From IMG/VR virus record IMGVR_UViG_3300010354_000096, positions 1 to 60,478 of that record: 60,478 nucleotides of DNA; one strand, 5' to 3'. The number at the start of each line of letters is the position of its first letter. The first letter of the stretch is position 1. Both the position numbers and the translations under genes were made by a program. The DNA comes from a virus. The notes beneath the pieces were generated by a model. It had not been told where the DNA came from and searched no databases. It saw nothing but the letters and a program-made list of their open reading frames with translations. Below, one piece after another: positions 37,368-47,596 of this stretch.

Positions 37368-40300
37368 ATGATTGAAAAGAAAAGATTTAAGCGTGATTTT
37401 ATAAATGTAAAAACAAGATATACAGAAACAAATAACAATTCTGCTAATATTTTGAATATTACTTTCATGCCAGAATTATTTACGGCAGGTAAAAATCTTT
37501 TCAGATTCAAGCCAAATCCCATGTTTATATCGGAAAAATTTCCAATTAATATTGAAATTTTGGATGCAAACGGAAAACCAATTTATCACGAAGTTTTAAG
37601 AAAAAAAGAAAGAGATAAATCAATAAATGTTGCCGTATATATTTATGATTCAACATTAATTGGTGGTTGTAGTATAACACTTCTTTGTACTGTTTACAGA
37701 GACTTAAACGGTATTTTATTACCAAAAAATGCAGTTACTAAATACAACTACAAATATATACACACACTCTCCGTTGATAAAACTAAAGTTAACGATAGTG
37801 AAATTATATTTGCAAAAGAACCAAAAATAACATTAGAAGAAAAGAAATTTTCAGTAGTAGAAGAAAAATTTACTAATCAAAAGCCAAGTGGTTCAATTGG
37901 TTTTGCAAAGTATTCATTAAAAGATTCTGTTCCAACTTTAACTAATTTTTCTAATAATTTTAGAAAAGAATTTGAAGGTGGTAAGATATTTTTTCCAACA
38001 CTTTCTTCAACAAGATTCCCAAACGTTGCAACCGCTTCGTTTGAATATTCATCATCAATAGTAGCGGTTATTAACCCAAATCAGTTAATACTAAAAGATT
38101 CAGTTTATTTTAGTGGTACAGATGGTGCATACAGACCAGTTTCTTCAATTGAAAATCAAGAATATAACATAAGTTATAACAACATAGCAGATAGTAGAAC
38201 AGTAACACAAAATGTAAAGTCGTATGCTAAACTTGATATTTCAAACCTTGAAACAGAAGTGGGTAATATTTCAAGTATAAAAGTTTCTGTAAAAAGTCCA
38301 AACAGATCAGCTCAAACGTATGAATTTGATGTTAATAAAAATAATTTGTTGGTAGATTCAGATTCTAATTTAATTGAAAATCCGATTGGTACATTTTCAA
38401 AAAGTGCTAGTTTGGATTTTGCAGGTGTTCCAACTACTTCTTCACTAAATACATATAACTTTTGGAAAACTGTTTCAGTTAATGGTGCACCTACTGCAAT
38501 TATAGGTTCTAGCTCTTATCAAACTTCACAATATGTTTTTGATTCTATATCAATAATTCCATCAGCAACAATGTCTGGTTCTCAAGAAATTATTCTTGAA
38601 CAAACAGGTTCTGCTGCAACTCAATTTTATAAAGATACTGTATATAAAGTAGCGTTTGATTACTATAACACAGATAACGTATTAGATACACGTGAGAAAA
38701 AAATTGCTGTTTATGCAAGTGGTAGTGCTTTCCGCAATAACACGGAATATGGGAGGTATTTAGGTAAAGTCCCAACCTACACAGGTGCGGAATCAGTTAA
38801 AAAAGATTTTGAATTAAGAATACCAGTTGATGAGAATGGTACTGGTGTTCTTAGATTTATGATGAGAGATGGTGCTAAAATTTCTAATATTCGTGTATCA
38901 TCGGATTCAGTTTATGGATTTACTCCAAATAGAGCTAGTGTATATGTTCCAATCGACCAATCATACAAAAATGAATACTTGGATTTTAAAATTCAGTATT
39001 TTAATAATACATTAAAAGAATCACAAGTTTCTTCTTCCGTTCAAGGTGTTTTCTTTGAAGGTGGTAATCAATACATTTACGGTGATGATAATATAATAAC
39101 TGGTTCTACATTTATTTCTTCATATACCGCAAGTGGTATTGAATTATTCAGTAATATATCTGGTTCATATTCTGGTTCTGCTATACAATCATATGGTTAT
39201 AATGGTATTGAAGTTGCTAAATTATATCAAACAACTGCTTCTAATTTTGGTTGGGGATTAACTGACGGAAACCCTTACTTTAGTTCCAGTTATCAGAAAA
39301 CTTCTATACAGATGATAAACGAAGCTGGAAACCTTATTGATTTTAGAGCAAATTCTGCTTCTTTTGATTTTGTTTTGGGTGGAGTTTCTTCTTCATTTTT
39401 CTTAGGAACAACGGGTTCTATTAACTCTAATTTTGGAGAAGGTGGAACACCAACTACTTATGCTAGTTATTCAGCAATTCAATCGTTTGTAAAATGGGAT
39501 GGAAGTAGAGTTGGATTAGGTGGGCCGATTGTAACAAATTTAGAATTTCAAAAATCACAAGATCCAGATAAAACTGGACAATATGTTTCTTCTTCCTTTT
39601 TGTTTGTTAGTACATCGAATACTCCACTCGGTGTTGATTTGTACTTTAGGCAAGACGGTAATTTAACAAAATTAAAATGGTTCGAGGCAGCGTTAAATTC
39701 TGGTATTTTATACGGTGGTTCACTCTCATATAGTGGAAACAATTTATATGTAAAAGGAGGTTCTGGTGTAATTGTTAATCATAACGCATCATTGATAACT
39801 GAAGTTAGTCCAATAATTTCATACGTTCAATGGAATGATATTACCGCAAGTATGACTAACATAGCAACTTCACAGAACACTTTTGTCTATATTGACGCAG
39901 CAGGAAATTTACAACAACAAACTTCAACTTTTACACCAACTCAATATCATAATTATCTTCCATTGGGTAGAGTTTCACACTATGATTATGCTAACATTAA
40001 TGGTGTTGCGAGTTTAGTTGAAACTACGTATGACGCAAACGGTCAACAGAGTGAATTTATAAGAGGATTTGGTCCATTAAAATTAAGTGGTATGAGTGTT
40101 TCTGGACAGACAGGAACACTAAGACTTAATGTTTCAAATGGTACATCCTTTAACTTGGGTGGATTTTATCAGCAAAATCCTGAAATGCCGAGTACATATG
40201 ACTCACCAACATATAATACATCAAGTATTATACGAATTTATAAAACAGCAACTGGATTTAATTTTGATAATAATGCAGGTTCTTATTATACTACAATAGA

Positions 40301-41732
40301 TCCAACACAATACGATGATGGGTCTGGAGTATTACAACCAGTTGGTAATAATAATTGGTCAGTTCAACGTGTATTCTTCAATCCATTATCTGGTCGTTCT
40401 CATGTATATTATGGTCAAGCAAAATATACAACCTTACAAAATGCAATTAACGCTATTTCATCAGAACCATTTACTGAAAGTGATATTACTGCAAAATCTT
40501 ATACATTTGTTGGTTATTTGGCGGTTTTAGCTCAAACAACAAATTTAACAAACACTTCCGAAAACACAATAGTACAAGCTGGATTATTTAGGAATATTGG
40601 TGGTGGAGGCGGTGGAGGTGGTACAGGTGGTTCAACTACATTAGCAGCACTTACTGATGTTTCACTTGGTTCTCTTACGAATAATGAAGTTTTGAAATAT
40701 AATTCTACAAGTGGTAAGTGGGAAAACTCAACGGTTACAACTGCTTCATATTCTATAAATGCAGTAACCGCTTCATATCTTCTAAACGGTGGTGCTAATA
40801 TAAAAGCAGATATTGTTTCAGGTGCTTCATTTGGAGGAACACCAAAAACTGCTTCTGTAGTATTTCCTTCTGCGTATGAAGATAATTTTTATGCGGTAAG
40901 TATATCAGCAGAATCTGCTCGTGCGTGGACAATTGAATCAAAGACATTATCTGGTTTCACTATAAACTCAAATGCTTCGGATACTATTTCTGGTAATGTG
41001 TATTGGATGACGATGCCAAAATCTTCTTCATTCATTGCAACAAGAGATATTGTAACTTCAGCATCTTATGCAGCAACCGCGTCATACTATGGTGGAACAG
41101 CAGCAACTGCTTCATGGGCAATTAATTTTACAGGAGTAGCAGTATCTGCTCTAACATCAACCTCAGCATCTTATGCAGCAACTGCATCTGTACTATCAAA
41201 TAGTGGTGGTAATATAACTATAACAGGTGGTACTACTTACGATAATTTATATTTTGGTGGTACTGCATCACAATCAATTGAAGCATCTGTTGACGGTGTT
41301 GATAAAGGTGCTGTTAATTTATATTTTGGAACAGCAGCAGATTCAAGAACTTATAGATTTGCATGGCAAAATGATAGAAATGTTGTTTTATACGGTACAG
41401 GTAATATTGCACTTTGGAACACGGGCACTGCTACATCGGATTATATACTAAAAAGAAATATAAAACCAACGGAAATGAATGGAATTGAAACATTAAAGAA
41501 ATTAAATGTGATAGATTTTGAATGGAAAGACGGCACGTCGCTTTACGATGAAGGAAAAACCCATACTGGATTTGTTGCTCAAGAAGTTGAAACTATAATA
41601 CCAGACGCAATTTATTCTCCAAGTGGTAGTACAAAATTATTACACAAAGAAGAATTAGTTCCAACTTTGGTAAAAGCGTTACAAGAGGCGGTACAAAGAA
41701 TAGAAGAATTAGAAAAAAAGTTATTACTTTAA
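37368..41732 (+). CDS. Tail fibre/spike with S74 self-cleaving C-terminal chaperone
   Basis: 1454 residues, beta-rich, Ser/Thr-rich. Residues 1-150 are a distinct N-terminal domain (probable attachment). The middle contains Ser-rich fibre repeats. Residues about 1140-1225 form a lectin-like domain (WTIESKTLSGFTINS) shared with the next fibre, flanked by TASY-type shaft repeats. The C-terminus from Ser1357 is an intramolecular chaperone of peptidase family S74: SDYILKRNIKPTE with Ser1357 and Lys1362 as the expected dyad, then FEWKDG, HTGFVAQEVETIIPDAI and a final coiled coil QRIEELEKKL. This domain assists trimer folding and then cuts itself off just before the Ser. The gene starts 19 bases after SbcCD. 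Confidence 0.85.
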   Translation: MIEKKRFKRDFINVKTRYTETNNNSANILNITFMPELFTAGKNLFRFKPNPMFISEKFPINIEILDANGKPIYHEVLRKKERDKSINVAVYIYDSTLIGGCSITLLCTVYRDLNGILLPKNAVTKYNYKYIHTLSVDKTKVNDSEIIFAKEPKITLEEKKFSVVEEKFTNQKPSGSIGFAKYSLKDSVPTLTNFSNNFRKEFEGGKIFFPTLSSTRFPNVATASFEYSSSIVAVINPNQLILKDSVYFSGTDGAYRPVSSIENQEYNISYNNIADSRTVTQNVKSYAKLDISNLETEVGNISSIKVSVKSPNRSAQTYEFDVNKNNLLVDSDSNLIENPIGTFSKSASLDFAGVPTTSSLNTYNFWKTVSVNGAPTAIIGSSSYQTSQYVFDSISIIPSATMSGSQEIILEQTGSAATQFYKDTVYKVAFDYYNTDNVLDTREKKIAVYASGSAFRNNTEYGRYLGKVPTYTGAESVKKDFELRIPVDENGTGVLRFMMRDGAKISNIRVSSDSVYGFTPNRASVYVPIDQSYKNEYLDFKIQYFNNTLKESQVSSSVQGVFFEGGNQYIYGDDNIITGSTFISSYTASGIELFSNISGSYSGSAIQSYGYNGIEVAKLYQTTASNFGWGLTDGNPYFSSSYQKTSIQMINEAGNLIDFRANSASFDFVLGGVSSSFFLGTTGSINSNFGEGGTPTTYASYSAIQSFVKWDGSRVGLGGPIVTNLEFQKSQDPDKTGQYVSSSFLFVSTSNTPLGVDLYFRQDGNLTKLKWFEAALNSGILYGGSLSYSGNNLYVKGGSGVIVNHNASLITEVSPIISYVQWNDITASMTNIATSQNTFVYIDAAGNLQQQTSTFTPTQYHNYLPLGRVSHYDYANINGVASLVETTYDANGQQSEFIRGFGPLKLSGMSVSGQTGTLRLNVSNGTSFNLGGFYQQNPEMPSTYDSPTYNTSSIIRIYKTATGFNFDNNAGSYYTTIDPTQYDDGSGVLQPVGNNNWSVQRVFFNPLSGRSHVYYGQAKYTTLQNAINAISSEPFTESDITAKSYTFVGYLAVLAQTTNLTNTSENTIVQAGLFRNIGGGGGGGGTGGSTTLAALTDVSLGSLTNNEVLKYNSTSGKWENSTVTTASYSINAVTASYLLNGGANIKADIVSGASFGGTPKTASVVFPSAYEDNFYAVSISAESARAWTIESKTLSGFTINSNASDTISGNVYWMTMPKSSSFIATRDIVTSASYAATASYYGGTAATASWAINFTGVAVSALTSTSASYAATASVLSNSGGNITITGGTTYDNLYFGGTASQSIEASVDGVDKGAVNLYFGTAADSRTYRFAWQNDRNVVLYGTGNIALWNTGTATSDYILKRNIKPTEMNGIETLKKLNVIDFEWKDGTSLYDEGKTHTGFVAQEVETIIPDAIYSPSGSTKLLHKEELVPTLVKALQEAVQRIEELEKKLLL

Positions 41733-41740
41733 AATAGTTG

Positions 41741-41750
41741 ATATTTATAT
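41741..41750 (+). promoter_or_regulatory. Candidate late-promoter box
   Basis: Exact ATATTTATAT in the 40-base gap, 22 bases before TTG 41773. Confidence 0.5.
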
Positions 41751-41772
41751 TGGAATTAATGAGAGAAAATAA

Positions 41773-44493
41773 TTGCCAAGTATGCAAAGAGATTTAACCA
41801 ACCTGTACATATCTGAATCGTATTACAGGCTGCTTCAAACTGACCCAACTGATGATAGAACGGTTTTGGATGGAACTGGGTCTCTTGTCACGTACTTAGC
41901 TGTATCTGGAACTGTTGACGCATATTCTTTCAAAGGAGACGGTTCTCAGCTAACTAACATTTCAAACGCTGCACTTTCAGGTGGTATAGTATCCTCCTCA
42001 ACACAAACCATACAGCATTTGATTGGAACAAATATAATATCTGGTTCAGGACAAAGAAGTATTCTTGGACTTGCAACAACTGATTCACCTACATTTAACA
42101 ACCTTGTATTAACTGGTGACTTAACTGCTAGACAACTTATAGTTTCTTCTTCGGTAATAAGTGTAACACAGTCTTATAGTAGTGGTTCTACTGTATTTGG
42201 TAATACATTAGATGATACACATAGATTTACTGGTTCATTATTTTTAACTGGATCTAGTACATTTACTGGTCAACAAATTCTTCAAAGTACAAAAGTAACG
42301 TCTGAATATTTACTTAGAGCAAAAGGAAGTGGATCTGGTTCACAACTTGCTATCGGTGTTAGTAGTGATTCTAACTTCGGTATAACAAACGATATACTGA
42401 CTTACGATGGAAGTGCTTACGGAAAATATACGTTATCCGCTAATAATATACACTTTAATGTATCGAGTGGTGCTTTTAGTCAATTGGACGCATTAAAAAT
42501 AGATGGTGACGGTAAAACAACAATTCATCAGCTTTTTACTGATAACTTTATAAATACACCTGGTATTGAAAATACAGACCACAATGGTTTTGCTAAAGTT
42601 AATTGGCATAACGGTGATGGTTACTTTGCAGATGTTATAGTAGAAAGAGCAGGAATAAGTATAGATACAGGTGATGGCGATACTACATATCAATGGGTGT
42701 TTAGTAATAGTGGCTCTTTAAAACTTCCTACTTCTGCTAGTGATGGTATACTTAATCCAGATGGAAGTGTTTGGACTGCATCAATGGCAGTTACAGCTTC
42801 TTACGCATTAAATGCAACATTTGATTCGAGTTCACTTGCAACAATAAATTCAAATATATTTACTGGTAATCAAATTGTAAACGGTAATGTATTTGTTGAC
42901 GGAACACTAACTGCAAGAACTTATGTAGTTTCTTCTTCCGTGGTAAACTATGAAACTATATCTGTATCTGGTTCAACCAGATTTGGTGATACAAATGATG
43001 ATACGCATTTGTTTACAGGTTCTTTATTTTTAACGGGTTCATTATCCGTAACAAGCGGTATAACAGGTTCATTACGAGGAGTAGCAACTACTGCATCTTA
43101 TGTTCTAAACGCAGTTAGTTCTTCATTTGCAACAAACTCAATGACTGCTTCATACTATGGTGGAACAGTAACTTCAGCATCATTTGCAACTAATTCGATG
43201 ACTGCTTCTTATGTTCTTAGTTCTGTGAGTTCTTCATTTGCAACGAATTCACTTACAGCATCTCTAGCAACAACCGCGTCTTATGCACTTAATTCTGTAA
43301 CCGCGTCTTATGTGCTTAATTCTGTAAGTTCTTCTGTTTCTAATAACACTAACTTATTTGATGGATTTGGTACTAATTCATTTGCTAAGACAGGTTCAAA
43401 TACTTTTAATGCAAATCAAGTAATAAGCGGTTCTTTAACAATTACTCAAAACTTAACTGTTTTTGGTTCATCTTCATTAACTTATGTTACCGCTTCTCAA
43501 TTAGCAGTAAGTACGTCTTTTATATCAGTTAACGTTTTTGAACCGGCTCAGAGATTTGGTGGTTTGATAGTATATGATAGTGGTTCTTCTCAATCAACTG
43601 CTTCGTTAGCATGGGATAGTTTACATAATCATTGGGTATATCAAAATGCAAGTGATGGCGGATATTCTGGTGGTATGTTTATAGCAGGTCCAAAGAATAC
43701 AGGCTCTCTTGGTCAAGAACTAACATTAACCACAAACTTTGTTCCAAAAGCACAGGGTGGTGATCATATAACTGATTCCAATATTAGTGATAACGGTACA
43801 ATTGTAAGTATAAATTCAAATACAACAATAACTGGTTCATTATTAGTAACAAGTGGTATAACAGGTTCATTACAAGGTGTAGCAACTACTGCTTCATACT
43901 ATGGTGGAACTGTAACCTCAGCGTCATTCGCAACTAATTCGATGACTGCTTCTTATGTGTTGAACGCGGTAAGTTCATCATTTGCATCAACATCTGTAAC
44001 AGCGTCGTATGTTCTAAATTCTGTGAGTTCATCATTTGCATTAACTGCATCTTATGCTAATAATGTTTCTGCAACTGCTTCATATTCATTACAATCATTG
44101 AGTTCATCATTTGCATCAACTTCTTTAACTGCATCTTATTATGGTGGAACTGTATTATCAGCATCATTTGCACAAACAGCTTCTTATTTAGCAGGAACAA
44201 TTGCATCTGCATCTTACGCATTAACTGCATCTTACGTTATCGGTGGTGCTGCTAGTTCAAATGTAAAGGGTGGATATGTATCTTCTGGATCTTTTACGGG
44301 TACACCAAAAATATCTTCTGTAACATTTGGAAGCGCATTTTCGGATAATAATTATACTGTTACTGTAACTGGTGAAGATATGAGATTATGGTCAATAGAA
44401 TCAAAAACTGCAGCTGGATTTACAATTAATACAAATTCAAATGTTGATTTAACTAATTCAGTTTATTGGATTGCAACAACATTTAGTTCGTAA
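41773..44493 (+). CDS. Tail fibre with TASY-repeat shaft and lectin-like tip
   Basis: 906 residues from TTG 41773, with AGAGAAAA upstream. The N-terminus MPSMQRDLTNLYISESYYRL looks like an attachment domain. Residues 60-430 have beta-type fibre repeats, with two copies of a segment like GSTxFGxTxDDTHxFTGSLF (near 140 and 400). Residues about 430-830 are dominated by TASYVLNxVSSSFATNSMTASYYGGT units. The last 85 residues (about 820-906) match the lectin-like domain of the preceding fibre (LWSIESKTAAGFTINTNSN), probably the receptor-binding tip. No S74 domain is present. Confidence 0.75.
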   Translation: MPSMQRDLTNLYISESYYRLLQTDPTDDRTVLDGTGSLVTYLAVSGTVDAYSFKGDGSQLTNISNAALSGGIVSSSTQTIQHLIGTNIISGSGQRSILGLATTDSPTFNNLVLTGDLTARQLIVSSSVISVTQSYSSGSTVFGNTLDDTHRFTGSLFLTGSSTFTGQQILQSTKVTSEYLLRAKGSGSGSQLAIGVSSDSNFGITNDILTYDGSAYGKYTLSANNIHFNVSSGAFSQLDALKIDGDGKTTIHQLFTDNFINTPGIENTDHNGFAKVNWHNGDGYFADVIVERAGISIDTGDGDTTYQWVFSNSGSLKLPTSASDGILNPDGSVWTASMAVTASYALNATFDSSSLATINSNIFTGNQIVNGNVFVDGTLTARTYVVSSSVVNYETISVSGSTRFGDTNDDTHLFTGSLFLTGSLSVTSGITGSLRGVATTASYVLNAVSSSFATNSMTASYYGGTVTSASFATNSMTASYVLSSVSSSFATNSLTASLATTASYALNSVTASYVLNSVSSSVSNNTNLFDGFGTNSFAKTGSNTFNANQVISGSLTITQNLTVFGSSSLTYVTASQLAVSTSFISVNVFEPAQRFGGLIVYDSGSSQSTASLAWDSLHNHWVYQNASDGGYSGGMFIAGPKNTGSLGQELTLTTNFVPKAQGGDHITDSNISDNGTIVSINSNTTITGSLLVTSGITGSLQGVATTASYYGGTVTSASFATNSMTASYVLNAVSSSFASTSVTASYVLNSVSSSFALTASYANNVSATASYSLQSLSSSFASTSLTASYYGGTVLSASFAQTASYLAGTIASASYALTASYVIGGAASSNVKGGYVSSGSFTGTPKISSVTFGSAFSDNNYTVTVTGEDMRLWSIESKTAAGFTINTNSNVDLTNSVYWIATTFSS
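43066..44250 (+). repeat. TASY-type shaft repeats (first array)
   Basis: Degenerate coding repeats for TASYVLNAVSSSFA / TNSMTASYYGGTVTSASFA occur in two blocks, about 43080-43340 and 43870-44250. The DNA is close enough to the arrays at 46246-47085 and near 41050-41190 to allow recombination among fibres. Confidence 0.75.
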
Positions 44494-44496
44494 CTC

Positions 44497-44506
44497 ATAT
44501 TTATAT
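44497..44506 (+). promoter_or_regulatory. Candidate late-promoter box
   Basis: Exact ATATTTATAT in the 49-base gap, 36 bases before ATG 44543. Confidence 0.5.
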
Positions 44507-44542
44507 TATGAAAGATTTAAAAATAAATTTGGATAGATAACA

Positions 44543-45829
44543 ATGTCAACATTTTATACTAACACGGCTAGTATTGATAATCTTATAGTAACATCGTCTG
44601 CAATACTATCTGGTAGTGTAACTGTATATGGTTCATTAACTGCAACTGCTTCGTATAGCACAACTGCAAGTTTTGCATTAAGTTCACCTGCTGTATATGA
44701 CTTCGGATCATTTGCAACCCCAACTGATGTTGGTGGTGGTGGTAATTTCGGTATTGTAACCGATGGTGATAAAGGAGATATTACAGTATCGAGTTCTGGA
44801 AGTATTTGGACTATTGATAATGATGCCGTAACTTATGCAAAAATACAAAATGTAACTACATCATCCGTATTACTCGGCCGTGCTACTGCTGGTGCCGGTG
44901 ATATTGAAGAAATATCACTTGGAAGTGGATTAACACTTTCTGGATCTACTTTATCAGCAGCCGGTGGTGGTGGTGGTAGTGGTGCTCAAATTCAAATAGA
45001 TACTATTACAAGTACAAGCACTTGGACAAAGCCCGCGTGGGCAAAGTATTTTAGAGTATATTTAGTTGGCGGTGCCGGTGCAGGTGGATCAGGTGCAAGA
45101 CGAGCCACTACATCTGCTAGATATGGAGGCGGAGGAGGTGCTCCCGCGTCATCCGTATGGATTGAATTAACTGATACACAGATAACAGGTAGTAGTGTAT
45201 CTGTAACTATTGGAGCAGGTGGAATATCTGGTTCATCTGTAACTACTGACGATACAAATGGTAATAATGGGGGCAATGGTGGTGCTACTAGTTTTGGATC
45301 ATTCGCAGCTACTTATACTGCTAACGGTGGTAGTGGTGGGACAACTTCTGCAGGAAGTAGAGGTTCTGCAGTTTCAGTAATTGGTAATTACGGTCCATCT
45401 TCAACATTAGGTGGTCAAAATGGTTCTAATACAAGTCCAGGAACAGTATCAGGATTATCTAATCAGACATTGAGTTATACTGGTAATTTTGGAGGTGCAG
45501 GTGGAGCAGGCGCTGCTGGGAGTAGCACTACAACTGCTGCAGGTGGGACTTATGATTATTGGTCTCCGATTCTCCCGAGTGTTGCGGTTTCATCAGGCGG
45601 AACCAATGGTGGTGATGGAAATGATGGTGTTTCATTTACTTATGGTTATTTTACCGTAGGAACACCAGGTGGTGGTGGTTCATATAAAACAGGACAGGCT
45701 ACCGGCAGAGGTGGTGATGCTTCTTATGGAGCAGGTGGTGGAGGTGGCGCAGCTTCTGACAATGGCTTTGCTAGTGGTCGAGGTGGTAATGGTGGCAATG
45801 GTATTTGTATAGTTGTAAGTATAGGATAA
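44543..45829 (+). CDS. Tail fibre with glycine-rich tip domain
   Basis: 428 residues. The first 150 form a short fibre with Ser/Thr-rich repeats (SGSVTVYGSLTATASYSTTA) and the widespread fibre phrase TSSVLLGRATAGAGDIEEIS. From about residue 150 to the end is a glycine-rich domain (YLVGGAGAGGSGARR; GAGGAGAAGSS; YGAGGGGGAASDNG; GGNGGNGICIVVSIG). Glycine-rich tip domains of this kind occur in fibre adhesins such as the gp38-type tips of T4-like phages, where they form packed polyproline-II helices with variable loops that contact the receptor. Local base composition is richer in G than in neighbouring genes because of Gly codons. Confidence 0.78.
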   Translation: MSTFYTNTASIDNLIVTSSAILSGSVTVYGSLTATASYSTTASFALSSPAVYDFGSFATPTDVGGGGNFGIVTDGDKGDITVSSSGSIWTIDNDAVTYAKIQNVTTSSVLLGRATAGAGDIEEISLGSGLTLSGSTLSAAGGGGGSGAQIQIDTITSTSTWTKPAWAKYFRVYLVGGAGAGGSGARRATTSARYGGGGGAPASSVWIELTDTQITGSSVSVTIGAGGISGSSVTTDDTNGNNGGNGGATSFGSFAATYTANGGSGGTTSAGSRGSAVSVIGNYGPSSTLGGQNGSNTSPGTVSGLSNQTLSYTGNFGGAGGAGAAGSSTTTAAGGTYDYWSPILPSVAVSSGGTNGGDGNDGVSFTYGYFTVGTPGGGGSYKTGQATGRGGDASYGAGGGGGAASDNGFASGRGGNGGNGICIVVSIG

Positions 45830-45833
45830 AAAT

Positions 45834-46064
45834 ATGAGATATGCTTTAATAAATGAAAATGGTTCGGTAGAAAATATAGTTATATGGGACGGTGTTTCAG
45901 AAGTACAATGGCCAGATGGATGTACTGTTGTACTCGCTACACAAGAACATGAAACGGAATTTAGTCAAAAAAATACACCAACTCAAACGGAACAATTACC
46001 ATTATCTGATGAAGAAATGGAATTACTTAGAAGTTTGTTAAATAGGATAAATCCTAATGGTTAA
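45834..46064 (+). CDS. Short tail-fibre assembly/accessory protein
   Basis: 76 residues, four bases after the glycine-rich fibre. The N-terminus MRYALINENGSVENIVIWDG and CTVVLATQE is the small beta motif common at the start of tail-fibre assembly (Tfa-like) and short phage accessory proteins. The C-terminus is a helix (LSDEEMELLRSLLNRI). By position it may chaperone or cap the adjacent fibre. Confidence 0.55.
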   Translation: MRYALINENGSVENIVIWDGVSEVQWPDGCTVVLATQEHETEFSQKNTPTQTEQLPLSDEEMELLRSLLNRINPNG

Positions 46065-46072
46065 CGATAAAA

Positions 46073-46082
46073 TTATTTATAT
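46073..46082 (+). promoter_or_regulatory. Candidate late-promoter box (variant)
   Basis: TTATTTATAT in the 39-base gap, 21 bases before ATG 46104. It differs from the common box at one position. Confidence 0.38.
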
Positions 46083-46103
46083 TGAATTTATACGAGTGTT
46101 TGT

Positions 46104-47588
46104 ATGCCACTAAGATTAAGACGAGGTACGGATTCAGCCAGAACAAGTATAACACCTGTTCAAGGTGAGCCCATATACACCACGGATACTAAAAAATTAT
46201 TTATAGGTGACGGAACAACTGCGGGTGGTGTTGAGGTTGGTGGAACACCCATAAGTTCATCTTATGCAACTACTGCATCTTATGTACTAAATTCTGTGAG
46301 TTCTTCATTTGCATCAACATCTGCAACCGCATCTTATGTTCTAAATTCTGCAACCGCATCTTATGTTCTGAACGCAGTAAGTTCTTCGTTTGCAACAACC
46401 TCAACAACGGCAACAACAGCATCTTATGTTTTACAAGCAGTAAGTTCATCATTTGCAACTAATTCGATGACTGCTTCATATTTTGGTGGAACTGTAACAT
46501 CAGCATCATTTGCTCAAACAGCATCTTATGTTCTTAATGCGGTTAGTTCATCTTTCTCTACAAATTCTATGACCGCTTCATACTACGGTGGAGGAGTAAC
46601 ATCAGCATCATTCGCAACAACTTCTGTAACCGCATCTTACGTATTGAACTCAGTTAGTTCTTCACGTGCAACAACAGCAGGGAGTGCATCAGTAGCAACT
46701 ACGGCATCTTACGCAACAACTGTTGAATTTCCACTAAATAACGTAGCGGGTGCTTCGGGATTAACAAGTTTCTTTATTAATCAAGACCTTAATCAGGATC
46801 CATCTGGTAACAGAAATATAACATGGGCTGATTTATTAACGGATATTGCAGGTACAAATTTAGCAAGTGATGGTGATTCTATTAATTTGAATACAACAAT
46901 TACAGGTTTAACTTCTGTAACTTCAACCTCATTTACTGGCTCATTACAAGGAACTGCAACTACTGCTTCATATTTTGGTGGAACAGTAACATCAGCGTCA
47001 TTCGCAACAACTTCTGCAACCGCATCATATGTTCTAAACGCAATTAGTTCATCATACGCATTAACAGCATCTTATGCAGCAAATGCAGGTGGTGGTGGAG
47101 CAACTGTAACTAATCCTGGAAATAATTATGTTATAACATCAGACGGCTCATCGGGTGGTTTAGTTGGTGAAAGTAATCTTCTATTTGACGGTACAAATAT
47201 GACGATTACCGGTAGTATTTATATGACTGGTTCTTTATATAGGCCTACGTTAGTTGATTGGGAAGAAAAATATAGCTCACCATCAATATCAGGTGGTTCT
47301 TTAACATTGGATTTATTACAAGGAAATGTTTTTAGTGTAACTATTGATGCTCTTGTAGCAACATTGAGTATAACAAATCCACCTGCTCTAAATAATGCAG
47401 GTAGTTTTGTTTTAATTACAACAGGTAATGGAAGTCCTTATCCATTTGTATGGTCAAACGCAGTAACTTGGTCAGGTGGTTCAGCACCAACTCTTTCAAG
47501 TGGAAGTGGAAAAAAAGATATTTATGGATTTATTTCGTTGAATCAAGGAACTAATTGGTATGGTTTTATTGGTGTTCAAAATGTTTGA
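46104..47588 (+). CDS. Tail fibre with Mtd-N-type start and TASY shaft
   Basis: 494 residues. The N-terminus PLRLRRGTDSARTSITPVQG, then TKKLFIGDGTTAGGVEVGG, is the widespread fibre N-terminal module (as in Mtd-type and hyaluronidase-type fibres). Residues about 50-210 and 285-330 are TASY-type repeats. The C-terminal 110 residues form a beta domain, SFVLITTGNGSPYPFVWSN, VTWSGGSAPTLSSGSG, ending WYGFIGVQNV, a common fibre tip of unknown ligand. The stop is eight bases before the RCC1 giant. Confidence 0.72.
   Translation: MPLRLRRGTDSARTSITPVQGEPIYTTDTKKLFIGDGTTAGGVEVGGTPISSSYATTASYVLNSVSSSFASTSATASYVLNSATASYVLNAVSSSFATTSTTATTASYVLQAVSSSFATNSMTASYFGGTVTSASFAQTASYVLNAVSSSFSTNSMTASYYGGGVTSASFATTSVTASYVLNSVSSSRATTAGSASVATTASYATTVEFPLNNVAGASGLTSFFINQDLNQDPSGNRNITWADLLTDIAGTNLASDGDSINLNTTITGLTSVTSTSFTGSLQGTATTASYFGGTVTSASFATTSATASYVLNAISSSYALTASYAANAGGGGATVTNPGNNYVITSDGSSGGLVGESNLLFDGTNMTITGSIYMTGSLYRPTLVDWEEKYSSPSISGGSLTLDLLQGNVFSVTIDALVATLSITNPPALNNAGSFVLITTGNGSPYPFVWSNAVTWSGGSAPTLSSGSGKKDIYGFISLNQGTNWYGFIGVQNV
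46246..47085 (+). repeat. TASY-type shaft repeats (second array)
   Basis: Repeats coding for TASYVLNSVSSSFATTS-like units, dense at 46255-46710 and again at about 46960-47085. Very similar to the array in the fibre at 41773. Confidence 0.75.
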
Positions 47589-47596
47589 GGTTAAAA

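Noticed and set aside
44524-44531. TAAATTTG matching the host -7 box before ATG 44543
   Set aside because: No TTG about 20 bases upstream and only 11 bases to the start codon; the ATATTTATAT box nearby is a better candidate.
47555-47596. 14-codon upstream extension of the RCC1 giant
   Set aside because: It lies within the end of the preceding fibre gene; ATG 47597 has its own GAGG site.
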